Assembly: GCF_000297775.1 (NCBI RefSeq)
Contig: NZ_JH815513.1
Coordinates: 326,554-361,968 of the forward strand
DNA from: Sutterella wadsworthensis 2_1_59BFAA
Lineage (GTDB): Bacteria > Pseudomonadota > Gammaproteobacteria > Burkholderiales > Burkholderiaceae_F
DNA: 35,415 nt
Direction of reading: 5' to 3'
In this document: piece by piece, positions 16,894 through 28,330 of the stretch
How the letters are laid out: each line of letters starts with the position of its first letter
Position numbering within the stretch: the first letter of the stretch is position 1
Position numbers and translations under genes: made by a program
Notes under the pieces: generated by a model
What the model was told of the DNA's origin: nothing
Database searches by the model: none
What the model saw: the letters and a program-made list of their open reading frames with translations, nothing else

Positions 16894-17463
16894 TCAGATC
16901 TTCAGGATCTCGCGGCGGTAGTACTGAAGCTCCTCGATGCTTTCCTCGATGTCGGAGAGGGCCTGGTGCTTCGTGGCCTTCTGGATGTTGCGCGTCTTTT
17001 CGGGAGCCCAGCGGCGGGTGAGCTCCTTGAGGGTCGAGACGTCGAGGTAGCGGTAGTGGAAGTACTCCTCGAGGTTCGGGAGCCAGCGCGCCATGAAGCG
17101 GCGGTCCTGGCCGATCGTGTTGCCGCACATCGGGCTCTTGCCCTGCGGCACGAAGCGGCGGAAGGTCTCGAGGAAGATCTTCTCGCACTCGGCCTCGTCG
17201 ATCGTGCTTTCCTTCACGCGGGCCACGAGTCCGGAGCGGGTGTGCGTGTCGGTGTTCCAGGCGTCCATGCCGTCGAGGACCTCGTCGCTCTGATGCACGG
17301 CAACCACGGGGCCCTTGTGCAGGATGTTCAGATTCTTGTCGGTGATGATCGCCGCGACCTCGATCACGCGATTCACCTCGGGCTGAAGCCCGGTCATCTC
17401 CATGTCGATCCAGATCAGGTTGTCGTCCGAATACGCGGGATCTCGTTCAATGTCGTTCGTCAT
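16894..17463 (-). CDS. orn: Oligoribonuclease
   Basis: DEDDh 3'-5' exoribonuclease that degrades 2-5 nt RNAs and pGpG to mononucleotides. The 189-aa product has WIDMEMTGL (first Asp and Glu ligands), VAVHQSDE, GNTIGQDRRFMARW (third Asp), YFHYRYLDVSTLKELTRRW and the His/Asp pair in KHQALSDIEESIEEL, near-identical to E. coli Orn. The start at 17463 matches the family N-terminus; the frame is open to 17544, and an upstream ATG there cannot be excluded because neither start has a clear ribosome site. The protease gene diverges 131 bases away. Confidence 0.95.
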   Translation of the reverse strand: MTNDIERDPAYSDDNLIWIDMEMTGLQPEVNRVIEVAAIITDKNLNILHKGPVVAVHQSDEVLDGMDAWNTDTHTRSGLVARVKESTIDEAECEKIFLETFRRFVPQGKSPMCGNTIGQDRRFMARWLPNLEEYFHYRYLDVSTLKELTRRWAPEKTRNIQKATKHQALSDIEESIEELQYYRREILKI

Positions 17464-17594
17464 GGGTAGTCGTTTGTCCAAAAGAGGTTCGAGCAGAGGC
17501 GCTCCGCCCCCCGCGTCTTTCCTGCGGGGACGCCGATCCGCCATAATATAGGATTATCGTCCCTTTCATCACGCCCGTCCGCGCAGTCCGTCCC

Positions 17595-18947
17595 ATGTCC
17601 CTGCACGCCACCTTCATCGAGCACACCTTCGTCAGCATCCTTGCGCTATACGTGACGCTCGAGTGCGCGGTCACGATCCTGCAGACCCGCGCGGCCGAGA
17701 AGTCGTGCGGACGCGTGCCCGAGGGCTTCGAGGAAAAGCTCACGCTCGCGGGCATTCGAAAGGCGGCGGACTACACGGGCGAACTCGCCCAAGCGAACCT
17801 TCTGCTCACCGTGGTGGGCGCGGGCTTCGCGCTCTTCATGACGTTCGGCAACGGCCTCAACGTCTTCACGGCCGTCATCGAGACGATCATGGGTCCGGGC
17901 ATTCCCGCCGACTGGGTCCTCATCAGCCTGATCGTCCTCCTCATGCTCCTCATCGAGCTTCCCTTCGGATGGTGGGCCCGCTACCGCGTCAAGGAACGCT
18001 ACGGCTACATGCGCGAGCCGCGCATGCGTTGGCTCTCGCGCACCCTTTCAGAGGCCCTCTGGGGCTGGCTCGTCTTCATGCCCGTCTCCGCCGCGCTTCT
18101 CACCATCTTCGAATACGCGGGCGGCGACTGGTGGAAGCTCGCATGGGGCGTCTGGCTCGTCTATCTCCTCTGGCGCTGGAAGCTCTCGAGCGTCTACGGC
18201 GTCTTCTGGAAGCGCCGGAGCCGCCCCTATGCGAACGCCGAAACCCGCGAGGCCGTTCGGGAGAGCCTGCACCGTCAGGGCATCACCATGACCGAAATGG
18301 TCGTCATGACCCGCCCCGCCTCCTGGGACCACTCCAACATCGTGCTCTCGGGCTGGGGCCTCAGGCGCCGCGTCATCGTCTTCGCGCACGTCGCGCACCT
18401 GCTCAGGAAGGACGAGATCGTCGCGCTCGCCGCCCACGAGGCCGCACACGTGCGCCACTTCCACGGCGTGCTCCGCCTCCTCATCAACGTCGCCGTCTCC
18501 TACATCTTCTGCTGGCTCGCGGGCTGGGGCGCCACGCACGTCCAGTTCTTCGAGGGTTTCAACTATTCGCCGATGCTCACGCTCGACATGCCCGGCACCC
18601 ATGCGGGCAGCGTCTGCGCGGTCGCGCTCGTCGTCTTCCCCATGCTTCTCTACCCGCTCTCGCCCCTGCTCAACCTCGCCGCACGCCTCATGCAGTACGA
18701 CGCGGACCTGCACGCCGCGCGCATCGCGGGACTCGACCCGATGATCAGCGCCCTCGTGAAGCTGCACAAGGACACGACGACATCTCTCTCGCCGTCCCTC
18801 GTCTATTCGCTCTTTCACTACAAGCGTCCGCACCCCGGCATGCGCGTTGCGAACCTGCAGCGCCTCAAGCGCCTGTCGGCGCCCGGCGGCCGGCTCGAGC
18901 ACCTCTTTCCGAAGCCCGCCGAGCCCCGAGCGCCCGAAGCGGACTAA
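17595..18947 (+). CDS. M48 (Ste24-like) membrane metalloprotease, possibly altered active site
   Basis: Polytopic membrane protein (450 aa) of the M48/Ste24 CAAX-protease type. Several membrane segments occupy the first ~200 residues (NLLLTVVGAGFALF, WVLISLIVLLMLLIELPF, LWGWLVFMPVSAALL). The zinc helix is HEAAH at residues 281-285 (AAHEAAHVRHFH). The third zinc ligand, normally Glu in an E-[FY]-x-A-D motif, is Gln367 here (MQYDADLHAA, codon CAG at 18693-18695). The region after it (ALVKLHKDTTTSLSPSLVYSLFHY) matches betaproteobacterial Ste24 homologues. An AT-rich -10-like CATAATATAGG lies 50 nt upstream. rsgA follows 63 bases later and may be co-transcribed. Confidence 0.8.
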   Translation: MSLHATFIEHTFVSILALYVTLECAVTILQTRAAEKSCGRVPEGFEEKLTLAGIRKAADYTGELAQANLLLTVVGAGFALFMTFGNGLNVFTAVIETIMGPGIPADWVLISLIVLLMLLIELPFGWWARYRVKERYGYMREPRMRWLSRTLSEALWGWLVFMPVSAALLTIFEYAGGDWWKLAWGVWLVYLLWRWKLSSVYGVFWKRRSRPYANAETREAVRESLHRQGITMTEMVVMTRPASWDHSNIVLSGWGLRRRVIVFAHVAHLLRKDEIVALAAHEAAHVRHFHGVLRLLINVAVSYIFCWLAGWGATHVQFFEGFNYSPMLTLDMPGTHAGSVCAVALVVFPMLLYPLSPLLNLAARLMQYDADLHAARIAGLDPMISALVKLHKDTTTSLSPSLVYSLFHYKRPHPGMRVANLQRLKRLSAPGGRLEHLFPKPAEPRAPEAD

Positions 18948-19010
18948 ACTACCTCACCAGCAACCTTTCTTCGCGGCTCACGTCCGCTCACGAACCTCAG
19001 CTACTGTCCC

Positions 19011-19961
19011 ATGACCAAAACTCCGTCCCGCAAGCACCGTCCGACCGCCGAAGCTGCCGCCCCCCTCATCACAGGCCGCGTCACCGCAGGCCACGGCCGC
19101 CACTACTTCGTGACGACGGAGGACGGCGCCGTGCTTGAAGCCCACCGCCGCGGCAAGAAGGGCGACGTCGTTGTGGGCGACGTCGTCGAGTGCACCGAAC
19201 CGGTCTCGGGCGTCTCCGCCATCGAGTCGATCCGAGAGCGCCGAAACCTTCTCTACCGCTCCGACGAATGGCGCATCAAGTCGCTCGCCGCCAACATCGA
19301 CCTCGTCTGCATCGTCTTCGCGTCCCGCCCGACCTTCAACCCCTGGTTCATCTGGAGGGCGCTTCTCGCCGCCCATCAGGCAGGCATCCCCGCGCTCGTC
19401 ATCCGCAACAAGGCCGAACTTGCCGAAGGCGCCGAGGAGGCTGCGGCCGCCGTACGCCTTCTCGAGTCGATCGGCCACGACGTCATCACGGTCTCCGCCA
19501 CGGGCGAGCCCGAGGCGACCCGCGCCCGCCTCATCGAGCGTCTCGAAGGCCGAGCCTCGCTCCTCGTCGGCCAGTCGGGCATGGGCAAGTCCACGATCCT
19601 CAACCTTCTCGTCCCGCACGCCCAGGCCGCCACGCGCGAATTCTCCGTGGCCCTCAACCTCGGCAAGCAGACGACCACCGCCGCTCGCTGGTACGACGCC
19701 AAGTACGACGACTGGCAAGGCAGCGTCATCGACACCCCGGGCTTCCAGGAGTTCGGCCTCGCACACCTCTCGCTCAACGACATCCTGCGCGCCATGCCCG
19801 ACATCGCAGCGCACGTCTCGGGCTGCCGTTTCTTCAACTGCCGGCACCTCGAGGAGCCCGGCTGCGGCGTCAAGGCCGCCGTCGAGGCGGGCGAGGTCGA
19901 CGAGGCGCGCTACGCCTTCTACAGGTCGCTCGCAGTCCACGCCGACACGCTGCCTCTATAA
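19011..19961 (+). CDS. rsgA: Small ribosomal subunit biogenesis GTPase RsgA
   Basis: Circularly permuted GTPase that checks late 30S subunit maturation. The 316-aa product has an N-terminal OB fold ([18 protein letters not shown]), then G motifs in permuted order: RNKAEL (G4), SATG (G5-like), GQSGMGKST (P-loop), a G2-like TTTAARW and [10 protein letters not shown] (G3). A C-terminal zinc-binding element [15 protein letters not shown] completes it. The basic N-terminal tail ([11 protein letters not shown]) is common in the family. No obvious ribosome site precedes the ATG at 19011, suggesting translation coupled to a transcript from upstream. Confidence 0.95.
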   Translation: MTKTPSRKHRPTAEAAAPLITGRVTAGHGRHYFVTTEDGAVLEAHRRGKKGDVVVGDVVECTEPVSGVSAIESIRERRNLLYRSDEWRIKSLAANIDLVCIVFASRPTFNPWFIWRALLAAHQAGIPALVIRNKAELAEGAEEAAAAVRLLESIGHDVITVSATGEPEATRARLIERLEGRASLLVGQSGMGKSTILNLLVPHAQAATREFSVALNLGKQTTTAARWYDAKYDDWQGSVIDTPGFQEFGLAHLSLNDILRAMPDIAAHVSGCRFFNCRHLEEPGCGVKAAVEAGEVDEARYAFYRSLAVHADTLPL

Positions 19962-19962
19962 T
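19957..19962 (+). promoter_or_regulatory. Possible -10 box of moaA
   Basis: A perfect TATAAT overlaps the last codons of rsgA, 55 nt before the moaA start. The -35 region (AGTCCA at 19934-19939) is poor, so this is only a candidate. Confidence 0.35.
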
Positions 19963-20017
19963 CATTCAATTTCCCCGAAACGACTCCCGCAGAAACGTTC
20001 CACAGAGGTCCACCGTC

Positions 20018-21124
20018 ATGGCCGAGGTCATTCCCATCGCTACGAATCCCGCCCCCGTGCGCAGTCTTCCGGTTCCGCAGACAGGCGCCGTGCGACGCTC
20101 GGTAGGCCACTGGACCGACACCCGCGGACGCCCCCTGAGGGACCTGCGCATCTCGGTGACCGACCACTGCAACTTCCGCTGCCGCTACTGCATGCCCAAG
20201 GAGAAGTTCAGCAATCCCCACGCCTTTCTCGCCCACACCGAGCTCCTCACCTTCGAGGAAATCCTGCGCATCGCGCGCATCGTGGTCGCCAACGGCGTCG
20301 AGAAGTTGCGCCTCACGGGCGGCGAGCCCCTGCTCAGAAAGGGCCTCGAGGAACTTGTCGCAGAACTGCGCAGGCTCAGGACGCCCGACGGCCGCGACAT
20401 CGACATCGCGCTCACGACGAACGCCTCCATCCTTCACAAGAAGGCGCAGGCCCTGCGCGACGCGGGCCTCGACCGCGTCACGATCAGCCTCGACGCGCTC
20501 GACGAAGGCATCTTCCAGAGCTTCAACGACGTGGGCTTTCCCGCCGCCAAAGTGCTCGACAACATCAGGCTTGCGGCCGACATGGGCTTTCGCGTCAAGA
20601 TCAACACCGTCGTCAAGCGCGGAGTGAACGAGTCCGAAATCGTCCGCATCTGCGAACACTTCCGCCACACGGGCATCATCCCCCGCTTCATCGAGTACAT
20701 GGACGTGGGCACCTCCAACGGCTGGCGCATGACCGACGTCGTTCCCTCCGCGGAGGTGGTCGGGATGATCCGCGCAAAGTGGCCCGTCGAGCCCGTCGGC
20801 GCCAACTATCCGGGTGAAACCGCCTCCCGCTGGCGCTATCTGGACGGCGCTGGCGAATTCGGCTGCATCTCCTCCGTCACCCAGGCCTTCTGCGGCGAAT
20901 GCTCCCGCGCGCGCCTGAGCATGGACGGGCGCCTCTACCTCTGCCTCTTCGCGACCGAGGGCTACGACATCCGCACGATGCTCCGCGGCGGCGCCACCGA
21001 CTTCGAGATCGAGCAAGCGCTCGGCCGAATCTGGTCCGCCCGCGACAACCACTACTCCGAGCTCCGTTCGCTCGGTCTCGCGCCCGAGCGCGCGAAGATC
21101 GAAATGAGCTACATCGGCGGGTAG
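20018..21124 (+). CDS. moaA: GTP 3',8-cyclase MoaA (molybdenum cofactor step 1)
   Basis: Radical-SAM enzyme that, with MoaC, converts GTP into cyclic pyranopterin monophosphate, the first step of molybdenum cofactor synthesis. The 368-aa protein has the N-terminal [4Fe-4S]-SAM motif CNFRCRYC (about residue 51), [40 protein letters not shown], and a second cluster [19 protein letters not shown]. The C-terminal Gly-Gly (SYIGG) is essential in the family. The start at 20018 has AGAGG nine bases upstream. Other Moco genes (moaD, moaE, moeA, mobB) are 7-10 kb away on the opposite strand. Confidence 0.95.
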   Translation: MAEVIPIATNPAPVRSLPVPQTGAVRRSVGHWTDTRGRPLRDLRISVTDHCNFRCRYCMPKEKFSNPHAFLAHTELLTFEEILRIARIVVANGVEKLRLTGGEPLLRKGLEELVAELRRLRTPDGRDIDIALTTNASILHKKAQALRDAGLDRVTISLDALDEGIFQSFNDVGFPAAKVLDNIRLAADMGFRVKINTVVKRGVNESEIVRICEHFRHTGIIPRFIEYMDVGTSNGWRMTDVVPSAEVVGMIRAKWPVEPVGANYPGETASRWRYLDGAGEFGCISSVTQAFCGECSRARLSMDGRLYLCLFATEGYDIRTMLRGGATDFEIEQALGRIWSARDNHYSELRSLGLAPERAKIEMSYIGG

Positions 21125-21234
21125 TTTCGCCTAGGCATCTTGCCTTAGTCCTTCACCTTTTCTCCCGTTCAGTGGGACAGAAGGCGTTCGCGTCCGTATA
21201 CTTGAATACCCGAACACAAGTCTTCGGTCATCCG

Positions 21235-21258
21235 GCGGCCAGGCCGCGCTTTTTTTTT
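21235..21258 (+). terminator. Terminator after moaA
   Basis: A short GC stem GCGGC/GCCGC with a CAG loop is followed by nine T's (21250-21258). It lies about 110 nt after the moaA stop, and upstream of putP. Confidence 0.65.
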
Positions 21259-21354
21259 GCGCCCGTTTTCTTCACCCTGCCAGGCCCCCTTCTCGATGAC
21301 GCGCCCGCCGCGCCCCCGCCCGGCGAACAATCAATATAAGAAAGGGTCCCCCTT

Positions 21355-22839
21355 ATGTTCAGCAATCCCACTGCGATCACCTTCGTCGGCTATCTGCTCG
21401 TCATGGTGTGCGTCGGCTTCTACGCCTACTACCACACCCGCAGCTACGGCGACTACATTCTCGGCGGACGTAGCCTCGGCGGCTTCGTGACGGCCCTTTC
21501 GGTCGGCGCCTCCGACATGTCCGGCTGGCTTCTGATGGGCCTGCCCGGCGCCGTCTACCTCGCCGGCATCTCCCAGTCGTGGATCGGCATCGGCCTCGTC
21601 CTCGGCTCCTACATCAACTGGTGCGTCGTCGCCTCCCGCCTGCGCGTCTACACGGAGAAGACCCACAACGCGCTCACGCTCCCCGACTACTTCTCGCACC
21701 GCTTCGAGGACAAGCAAAACCTGCTGCGCATCATCGCCGCCGTCGTGATCCTGCTCTTCTTCACGATCTACTGCGCCTCGGGCGTGGTCGCGGGCGCCCG
21801 CCTCTTCGAGAACACCTTCAGCATGTCCTATGAGACGGCCCTCATTCTGGGCGCCGCCGCCACGATCTGCTACGTCTTCGTGGGCGGCTTCCTCGCCGTC
21901 TCCTGGACCGACACGATTCAGGCTCTCCTCATGTGCCTCGCCCTGATCGTGACGCCGATCGCCGTCATGTACGACCTCGGCGGCTTCACCGCCGCCACCG
22001 AGTGCGTCGCGAGCGTCGACATCAAGATGCTCAACATCCTCGAGGGCCACACCCTCGTGGGCATCGTCAGCCTTCTCGCCTGGGGTCTGGGCTACTTCGG
22101 CCAGCCGCACATCCTCGTGCGCTTCATGGCCACCCGCTCCATCAAGGTGATCCCGAACGCCCGCCGCGTCGCCACCCTCTGGATGAGCTTCTGCCTCTCG
22201 GGCGCCGTCGCCGTCGGCTTCTTCGGCGCGGCCTTCTTCGCCGAGCACCGCGACGTCGCCTCCCTCGTCGAACAGAACCACGAGCGCGTCTTCATCGTCC
22301 TCTCGGGCCTTCTCTTCAATCCCTGGATCGCCGGCATCCTAATGTCCGCCATTCTCGCGGCCGTCATGTCCACGCTCTCCTGCCAGCTGCTCGTGTGCTC
22401 GTCGACTCTCACCGAGGACTTCTACCGCACGTTCATCCGCCGCAACGCCTCCCAGCGCGAACTCGTCTGGTTCGGCCGCAGCATGGTGCTCCTCGTCTCG
22501 GTCGTCGCCGTCTGGCTCGCCCGCGACCCCAACAGCCTCGTGCTCTCCCTCGTCTCCTACGCCTGGGCGGGCTTCGGCGCGGCCTTCGGCCCCGTCATCA
22601 TCATGTCGCTCTGGTGGCGCCGCATGACGCGCAACGGCGCGCTCGCGGGCATGATCACCGGCGCCGTCACGGTCCTCGTCTGGAACCACTACGCCTGGCT
22701 CGGCCTCTACGAAATCCTTCCGGGCTTCGTCTTCGCCCTCATCGCCATCGTCGTCGTGAGCCTTCTCGACAAGGCTCCCTCCAAGAGCATCGCGAAGACC
22801 TTCGACGAAGTCCAGGCCGCCGTGCGCAATCCCGCCTGA
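21355..22839 (+). CDS. putP: Sodium/proline symporter PutP
   Basis: Inner-membrane Na+-coupled proline importer of the solute:sodium symporter family. The 494-aa product has about 13 membrane segments. Matches to PutP are YYHTRSYGDYILGGRSLG, ALSVGASDMSGWLLMGLPG, NALTLPDYFSHRFED, LGYFGQPHILVRFMA, and the sodium-site region MSTLSCQLLVCSSTLTEDFY. The C-terminus is short and polar. The ribosome site is a plain AAAGGG. The gene is monocistronic, flanked by terminators. Confidence 0.95.
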   Translation: MFSNPTAITFVGYLLVMVCVGFYAYYHTRSYGDYILGGRSLGGFVTALSVGASDMSGWLLMGLPGAVYLAGISQSWIGIGLVLGSYINWCVVASRLRVYTEKTHNALTLPDYFSHRFEDKQNLLRIIAAVVILLFFTIYCASGVVAGARLFENTFSMSYETALILGAAATICYVFVGGFLAVSWTDTIQALLMCLALIVTPIAVMYDLGGFTAATECVASVDIKMLNILEGHTLVGIVSLLAWGLGYFGQPHILVRFMATRSIKVIPNARRVATLWMSFCLSGAVAVGFFGAAFFAEHRDVASLVEQNHERVFIVLSGLLFNPWIAGILMSAILAAVMSTLSCQLLVCSSTLTEDFYRTFIRRNASQRELVWFGRSMVLLVSVVAVWLARDPNSLVLSLVSYAWAGFGAAFGPVIIMSLWWRRMTRNGALAGMITGAVTVLVWNHYAWLGLYEILPGFVFALIAIVVVSLLDKAPSKSIAKTFDEVQAAVRNPA

Positions 22840-22861
22840 CCGCTTCAGGCCTGCCACGATT

Positions 22862-22890
22862 GAAAAGAGGAGCCTCGCGCTCCTCTTTTC
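22862..22890 (+). terminator. Terminator of putP
   Basis: A perfect 12-bp stem GAAAAGAGGAGC (22862-22873) / GCTCCTCTTTTC (22879-22890) with a 5-nt loop lies 22 nt after the putP stop. T's are inside the 3' arm, as in many A/U-tailed terminators. Confidence 0.85.
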
Positions 22891-23030
22891 ACATCCGACC
22901 CGAATGCAGTCCGTGCAGGCCAAATCCGTTAGAATCTCCTGCACAACGCTTTTCGGGGAAGCCGCCGCAGCGGCCGTCCCCATCCCGCTTTCCGCGGCGC
23001 CCGCAACCGGCTGCCGCATGACCTTCATTC

Positions 23031-24287
23031 ATGGCACGCTCTTCACATCTTGCGGCCCAGCGCCGCGAACTCAGCTTCATCCTCAACCGCCTGACGGCCT
23101 ATACGACCCTCGCCGACCGTGACATCCTCGAGCGGCGTCTGCGCACGATCCTCGAGAAGCCGCTCTCCGACGACTTCTACATCATGGCCAACGAAGTCTT
23201 CGACAAGATCGAGGCCCAGCATCCTTCCGTCGCCAACGAGGCCCGCGGGAACTTCTACGGCATGCTCTCCGAGGTGAAGTACGAATACAGGACCCCGACC
23301 GAGTCCACATCGATGCTGATGGTCGGCCTGATGATGAGCACGTTCTTCAAGACCGCCTGCCCCAACGTCACGCTCTCGCAGGAAACCGCCGACAAGGTTG
23401 TCGAGATCCTCAAGAAGCACTACATCAACCCGAAGGCCAAGATCACGATCTTCCATGAAATGCTCCGCAGCAACCAAGGGCCCGCCAACGATACCGAGAC
23501 GGCGGGCAGGCTCACGCGTGCGATGGCCGAATGCAAGGGAACCCTCTACACCAAGGAACACCTCGACGTACCCGAAGGCGAGGATGACCCCATCGCCGCG
23601 CTTGAGAACGAACGCATCTACGGCCTCTACCTGCGCCACCTCGTCATCACCGTAACCGTGCCTGCGGGCGAGCTCGCCGTCGTGCATCCCTACCGCTGGT
23701 GGGACACCACGCGCCACCCCGAGTTCTGCGTCAGCGGCCACTTCGATCCCAACCAGATCCTCAAGAATCCGTTTGCGTTCGACATGCAGGAGGCCCTCAA
23801 GTCCAACATCGCGTCCTGCCAGACGATCTTCACGGAACCCATGCCCCTCGTCAAGGGACTCGACTTCTTCGAGCAGCAGCTCTCGCCCTTCCGCATCTAC
23901 CCGCTCCTTACAAATGCCGTGCAGACGGCGGATTGCGAGCCCGACCAATTCTGCGCCTCGATCGCCATCTTCTGCTCGCGTCCCGACGCGGCCAAGATCT
24001 ACGCCTCCGAAATCCGCATTGCACTCTCCATGGAGACCTCCCGCGACCAGCCCTTCTCGGGCGACTGCATCTCCTTCCAGGACACGGGCGTCGACCTCAA
24101 CACATACGCCACCAACTTCGAACGCTTCTTCAACATGCTCGGCCTCACCGACGTCGTCATCCACGAAGAGCCCCGCTACTATGAATACGAGGACGAGGGC
24201 GGCCGCATCTACGTGAACGCCCGCGGCGTCTCCATGCCGCTCAACCCAAACTTCGCCCCCGTCATGCCCGCACACTTCCTCAACTGA
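23031..24287 (+). CDS. Unrecognised 418-residue cytoplasmic protein
   Basis: I do not recognise this protein with confidence; a link to the betaproteobacterial DUF2863 family is possible but unverified. It has no signal peptide and no membrane segment. The first ~200 residues are alpha-helical and charged (QRRELSFILNRLTAY, a repeated EILKKHY-like pattern). The C-terminal half contains PYRWWDTTRHPEFC, CQTIFTEPMPLVKGLDFFE, and Cys-rich patches (TADCEPDQFCAS, AIFCSRP), and the end is tyrosine/acid-rich (EEPRYYEYEDEGG). Good codon use and a long uninterrupted frame argue for a real gene. AAATCCGTTAGAATC, which holds a likely -10, lies about 95 nt upstream. It is monocistronic between two terminators. 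Confidence 0.75.
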   Translation: MARSSHLAAQRRELSFILNRLTAYTTLADRDILERRLRTILEKPLSDDFYIMANEVFDKIEAQHPSVANEARGNFYGMLSEVKYEYRTPTESTSMLMVGLMMSTFFKTACPNVTLSQETADKVVEILKKHYINPKAKITIFHEMLRSNQGPANDTETAGRLTRAMAECKGTLYTKEHLDVPEGEDDPIAALENERIYGLYLRHLVITVTVPAGELAVVHPYRWWDTTRHPEFCVSGHFDPNQILKNPFAFDMQEALKSNIASCQTIFTEPMPLVKGLDFFEQQLSPFRIYPLLTNAVQTADCEPDQFCASIAIFCSRPDAAKIYASEIRIALSMETSRDQPFSGDCISFQDTGVDLNTYATNFERFFNMLGLTDVVIHEEPRYYEYEDEGGRIYVNARGVSMPLNPNFAPVMPAHFLN

Positions 24288-24301
24288 CGCGCGGCACATG
24301 C

Positions 24302-24342
24302 AAAAAGACGGCCCTGCGCTTCCTGCGCGAGACCGTCTTTTT
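24302..24342 (+). terminator. Terminator of the 418-residue protein gene
   Basis: AAAAAGACGG (24302-24311) pairs with CCGTCTTTTT (24333-24342), 15 nt after the stop codon. Its symmetric A/T ends could make it bidirectional. Confidence 0.85.
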
Positions 24343-24637
24343 CACGAAACCCCTCCCCCTGCACTTGCAAACATGGAGCTGACCATGTATTGCCAACCCG
24401 AGCACCCTCCTGCTTGGCACCATGGCCTCTGCTGACTTCTCACGGCAAGCTTTACTCCATCGCCCTGTTGGGGCGATGTCCGTGAGGCCTCCTCGGGCAA
24501 GGACACGCTCACTCCCCTCATGCAGCTGCCTCATTGCGCATCGCGACGCACACACTGCGAAGGGGCTTCGCCGTTGCCGGCGAAGCCCCTTTCGTCATGA
24601 GCAGCTCACGAGTCGGACGGATCCGAGCACCTCAGCG
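24343..24637. other. Gene-free gap between convergent genes
   Basis: Between two convergent genes. A stable hairpin CATCGCCC/GGGCGATG is present around 24457-24478. GGAG and ATG at 24384 open a 16-codon frame that I do not regard as a gene. The hairpin serving clpB is at 24560-24591. Nothing else is recognised. Confidence 0.4.
24560..24591 (-). terminator. Hairpin downstream of clpB
   Basis: A perfect 14-bp stem AAGGGGCTTCGCCG / CGGCGAAGCCCCTT with a 4-nt loop lies about 46 nt after the clpB stop. No clear T-run follows on the minus strand. Confidence 0.7.
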
Positions 24638-27232
<2,595 letters not shown>

Positions 27233-27315
27233 GTTCTTGTTCCTTCGAAAACCCCTGCATGGGACCGCATTGACTCTGCCTGCGATCACGGGATTCTCAT
27301 CTGATGTCCCTACCT

Positions 27316-27343
27316 ATATGGGGATAGAGCAGGACATTTCAAG
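27316..27343 (-). promoter_or_regulatory. Sigma-32 (RpoH) heat-shock promoter of clpB
   Basis: On the minus strand CTTGAAA (27337-27343) is followed by a 13-bp spacer and CCCCATAT (27316-27323). This matches the RpoH consensus CTTGAA-N13-17-CCCCATNT. The implied leader is about 75 nt before the clpB ATG. Confidence 0.85.
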
Positions 27344-27410
27344 ATGCCTGGACATTGAAGTTGCTACAGAGTTTGTCCGGCGTCAAGACTCTCGGAGAGA
27401 CGAAATGAAA

Positions 27411-27442
27411 CGACCCCGTCTGGTGCAAGACCGGCGGGGCCG
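27411..27442 (-). terminator. Terminator of the thrC-moco-crcB run
   Basis: On the minus strand CGGCCCCG pairs with CGGGGTCG (one G-U) around a 16-nt loop that itself pairs CCGGTCTTGCACCAGA in part, then GTTTCATTT. The G-U pair is only valid on the minus strand, which supports that orientation. It lies 26 nt after the crcB stop. Confidence 0.65.
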
Positions 27443-27468
27443 TGAGCGTTCAGGCTGCCTTCCCGTGC

Positions 27469-27861
27469 TCAGAGCGAGCGGACGGCCGTCCAGCCCGCCC
27501 AAGTGCCCGTCAGGCTCAGCAGCAAATGCGAGGCCATGTGCACGCCGGCCCTGATGAAGGCGCCCGACGTGATGAGCGAGAAGGCTTCAGCCGAAAAGGT
27601 CGAGAAGGTCGTCAGACCTCCGAGAAAGCCCGTGATGACGAAAAGCCGTACGGCGGGCGGCAGCTCGGGATTCGCGCTCGTCCAGGCGAGTGCGGCGCCG
27701 ATCAGAAGGCCGCCCGCGGCATTGGAGGCGAGCGTTCCCCAGAGCATCCATCCTGAGAGCGGATTGAGGAAATAGGAGAGCATCCATCGGCAGACGGCGC
27801 CGAGTCCGGCGCCCGTACCGACGGCGAGGATCACGAGCCAGAGCGGCCCGTCCCTGGTCAT
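27469..27861 (-). CDS. crcB: Fluoride channel CrcB/Fluc
   Basis: Small inner-membrane fluoride channel that works as an antiparallel dimer and lowers cytoplasmic fluoride. The 130-aa protein has four hydrophobic segments with GLGAVCRWMLS, TLASNAAGGLLIGAAL (pore Asn) and the signature GFLGGLTTFSTFSAE (phenylalanine box and central Na+ site region). Its ATG overlaps the moaE stop codon (ATGA), so it is translationally coupled to the Moco genes. I saw no fluoride riboswitch, as it lies inside an operon. Confidence 0.93.
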   Translation of the reverse strand: MTRDGPLWLVILAVGTGAGLGAVCRWMLSYFLNPLSGWMLWGTLASNAAGGLLIGAALAWTSANPELPPAVRLFVITGFLGGLTTFSTFSAEAFSLITSGAFIRAGVHMASHLLLSLTGTWAGWTAVRSL

Positions 27862-28328
27862 CGTGCGGCCTCACCCCAGCGACGCCTGGCCTCTTCGTCG
27901 CTCTCGCGCGCGTCGACCCAGCGCTCGCCCTCGGGCGTCCTCTCCTTCTTCCAGAAGGGGGCCTCGGTCTTGAGCCAGTCCATGATGAATTCGCAGGCCT
28001 CGAAGGCCTCGCGGCGGTGCGCGCTCGTGACGACGACGAGCACGATGTGCTCGCCCACGGCCATCTCGCCCACGCGGTGGATGACCGTCACGCCGCAGAC
28101 GTCCCAGCGTGCCCTTGCGCGCTCGACGATGCCCGCGAGCGCCCTTTCGGTCATCGCGGGATAGTGCTCGAGCGTGAGATGCGTGACGTCGTTGCCGTCA
28201 TTGCGGTTTCTCACCACGCCCACGAAGCTCGCCACGCCGCCCGCTTCGGGAGAGGACTCGATGAGCCTCTCGATCTCCTCGCCGGGATTGAAGTCCGCCT
28301 CGCTCACGCGAATGGTCGTCAGGGACAT
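27858..28328 (-). CDS. moaE: Molybdopterin synthase large subunit MoaE
   Basis: Catalytic subunit that, with MoaD, inserts two sulfurs into cyclic pyranopterin monophosphate to make molybdopterin. The 156-aa product has GGVASFVGVVRNRNDG, LTLEHYPAMTERAL, VTVIHRVGEMAVGEHIVLV, and the active-site lysines in APFWKKE. Start ATG 28328 lies two bases after the moaD stop. The frame upstream to 28481 runs over moaD and is ignored. The C-terminus is extended by an acidic/basic tail (DARESDEEARRRWGEAAR). Confidence 0.95.
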   Translation of the reverse strand: MSLTTIRVSEADFNPGEEIERLIESSPEAGGVASFVGVVRNRNDGNDVTHLTLEHYPAMTERALAGIVERARARWDVCGVTVIHRVGEMAVGEHIVLVVVTSAHRREAFEACEFIMDWLKTEAPFWKKERTPEGERWVDARESDEEARRRWGEAAR

Positions 28329-28330
28329 GA

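Noticed and set aside
24384-24437. A 16-codon frame preceded by GGAG
   Set aside because: Too short, no downstream gene in that direction for a leader peptide, and no sign of conservation can be judged.
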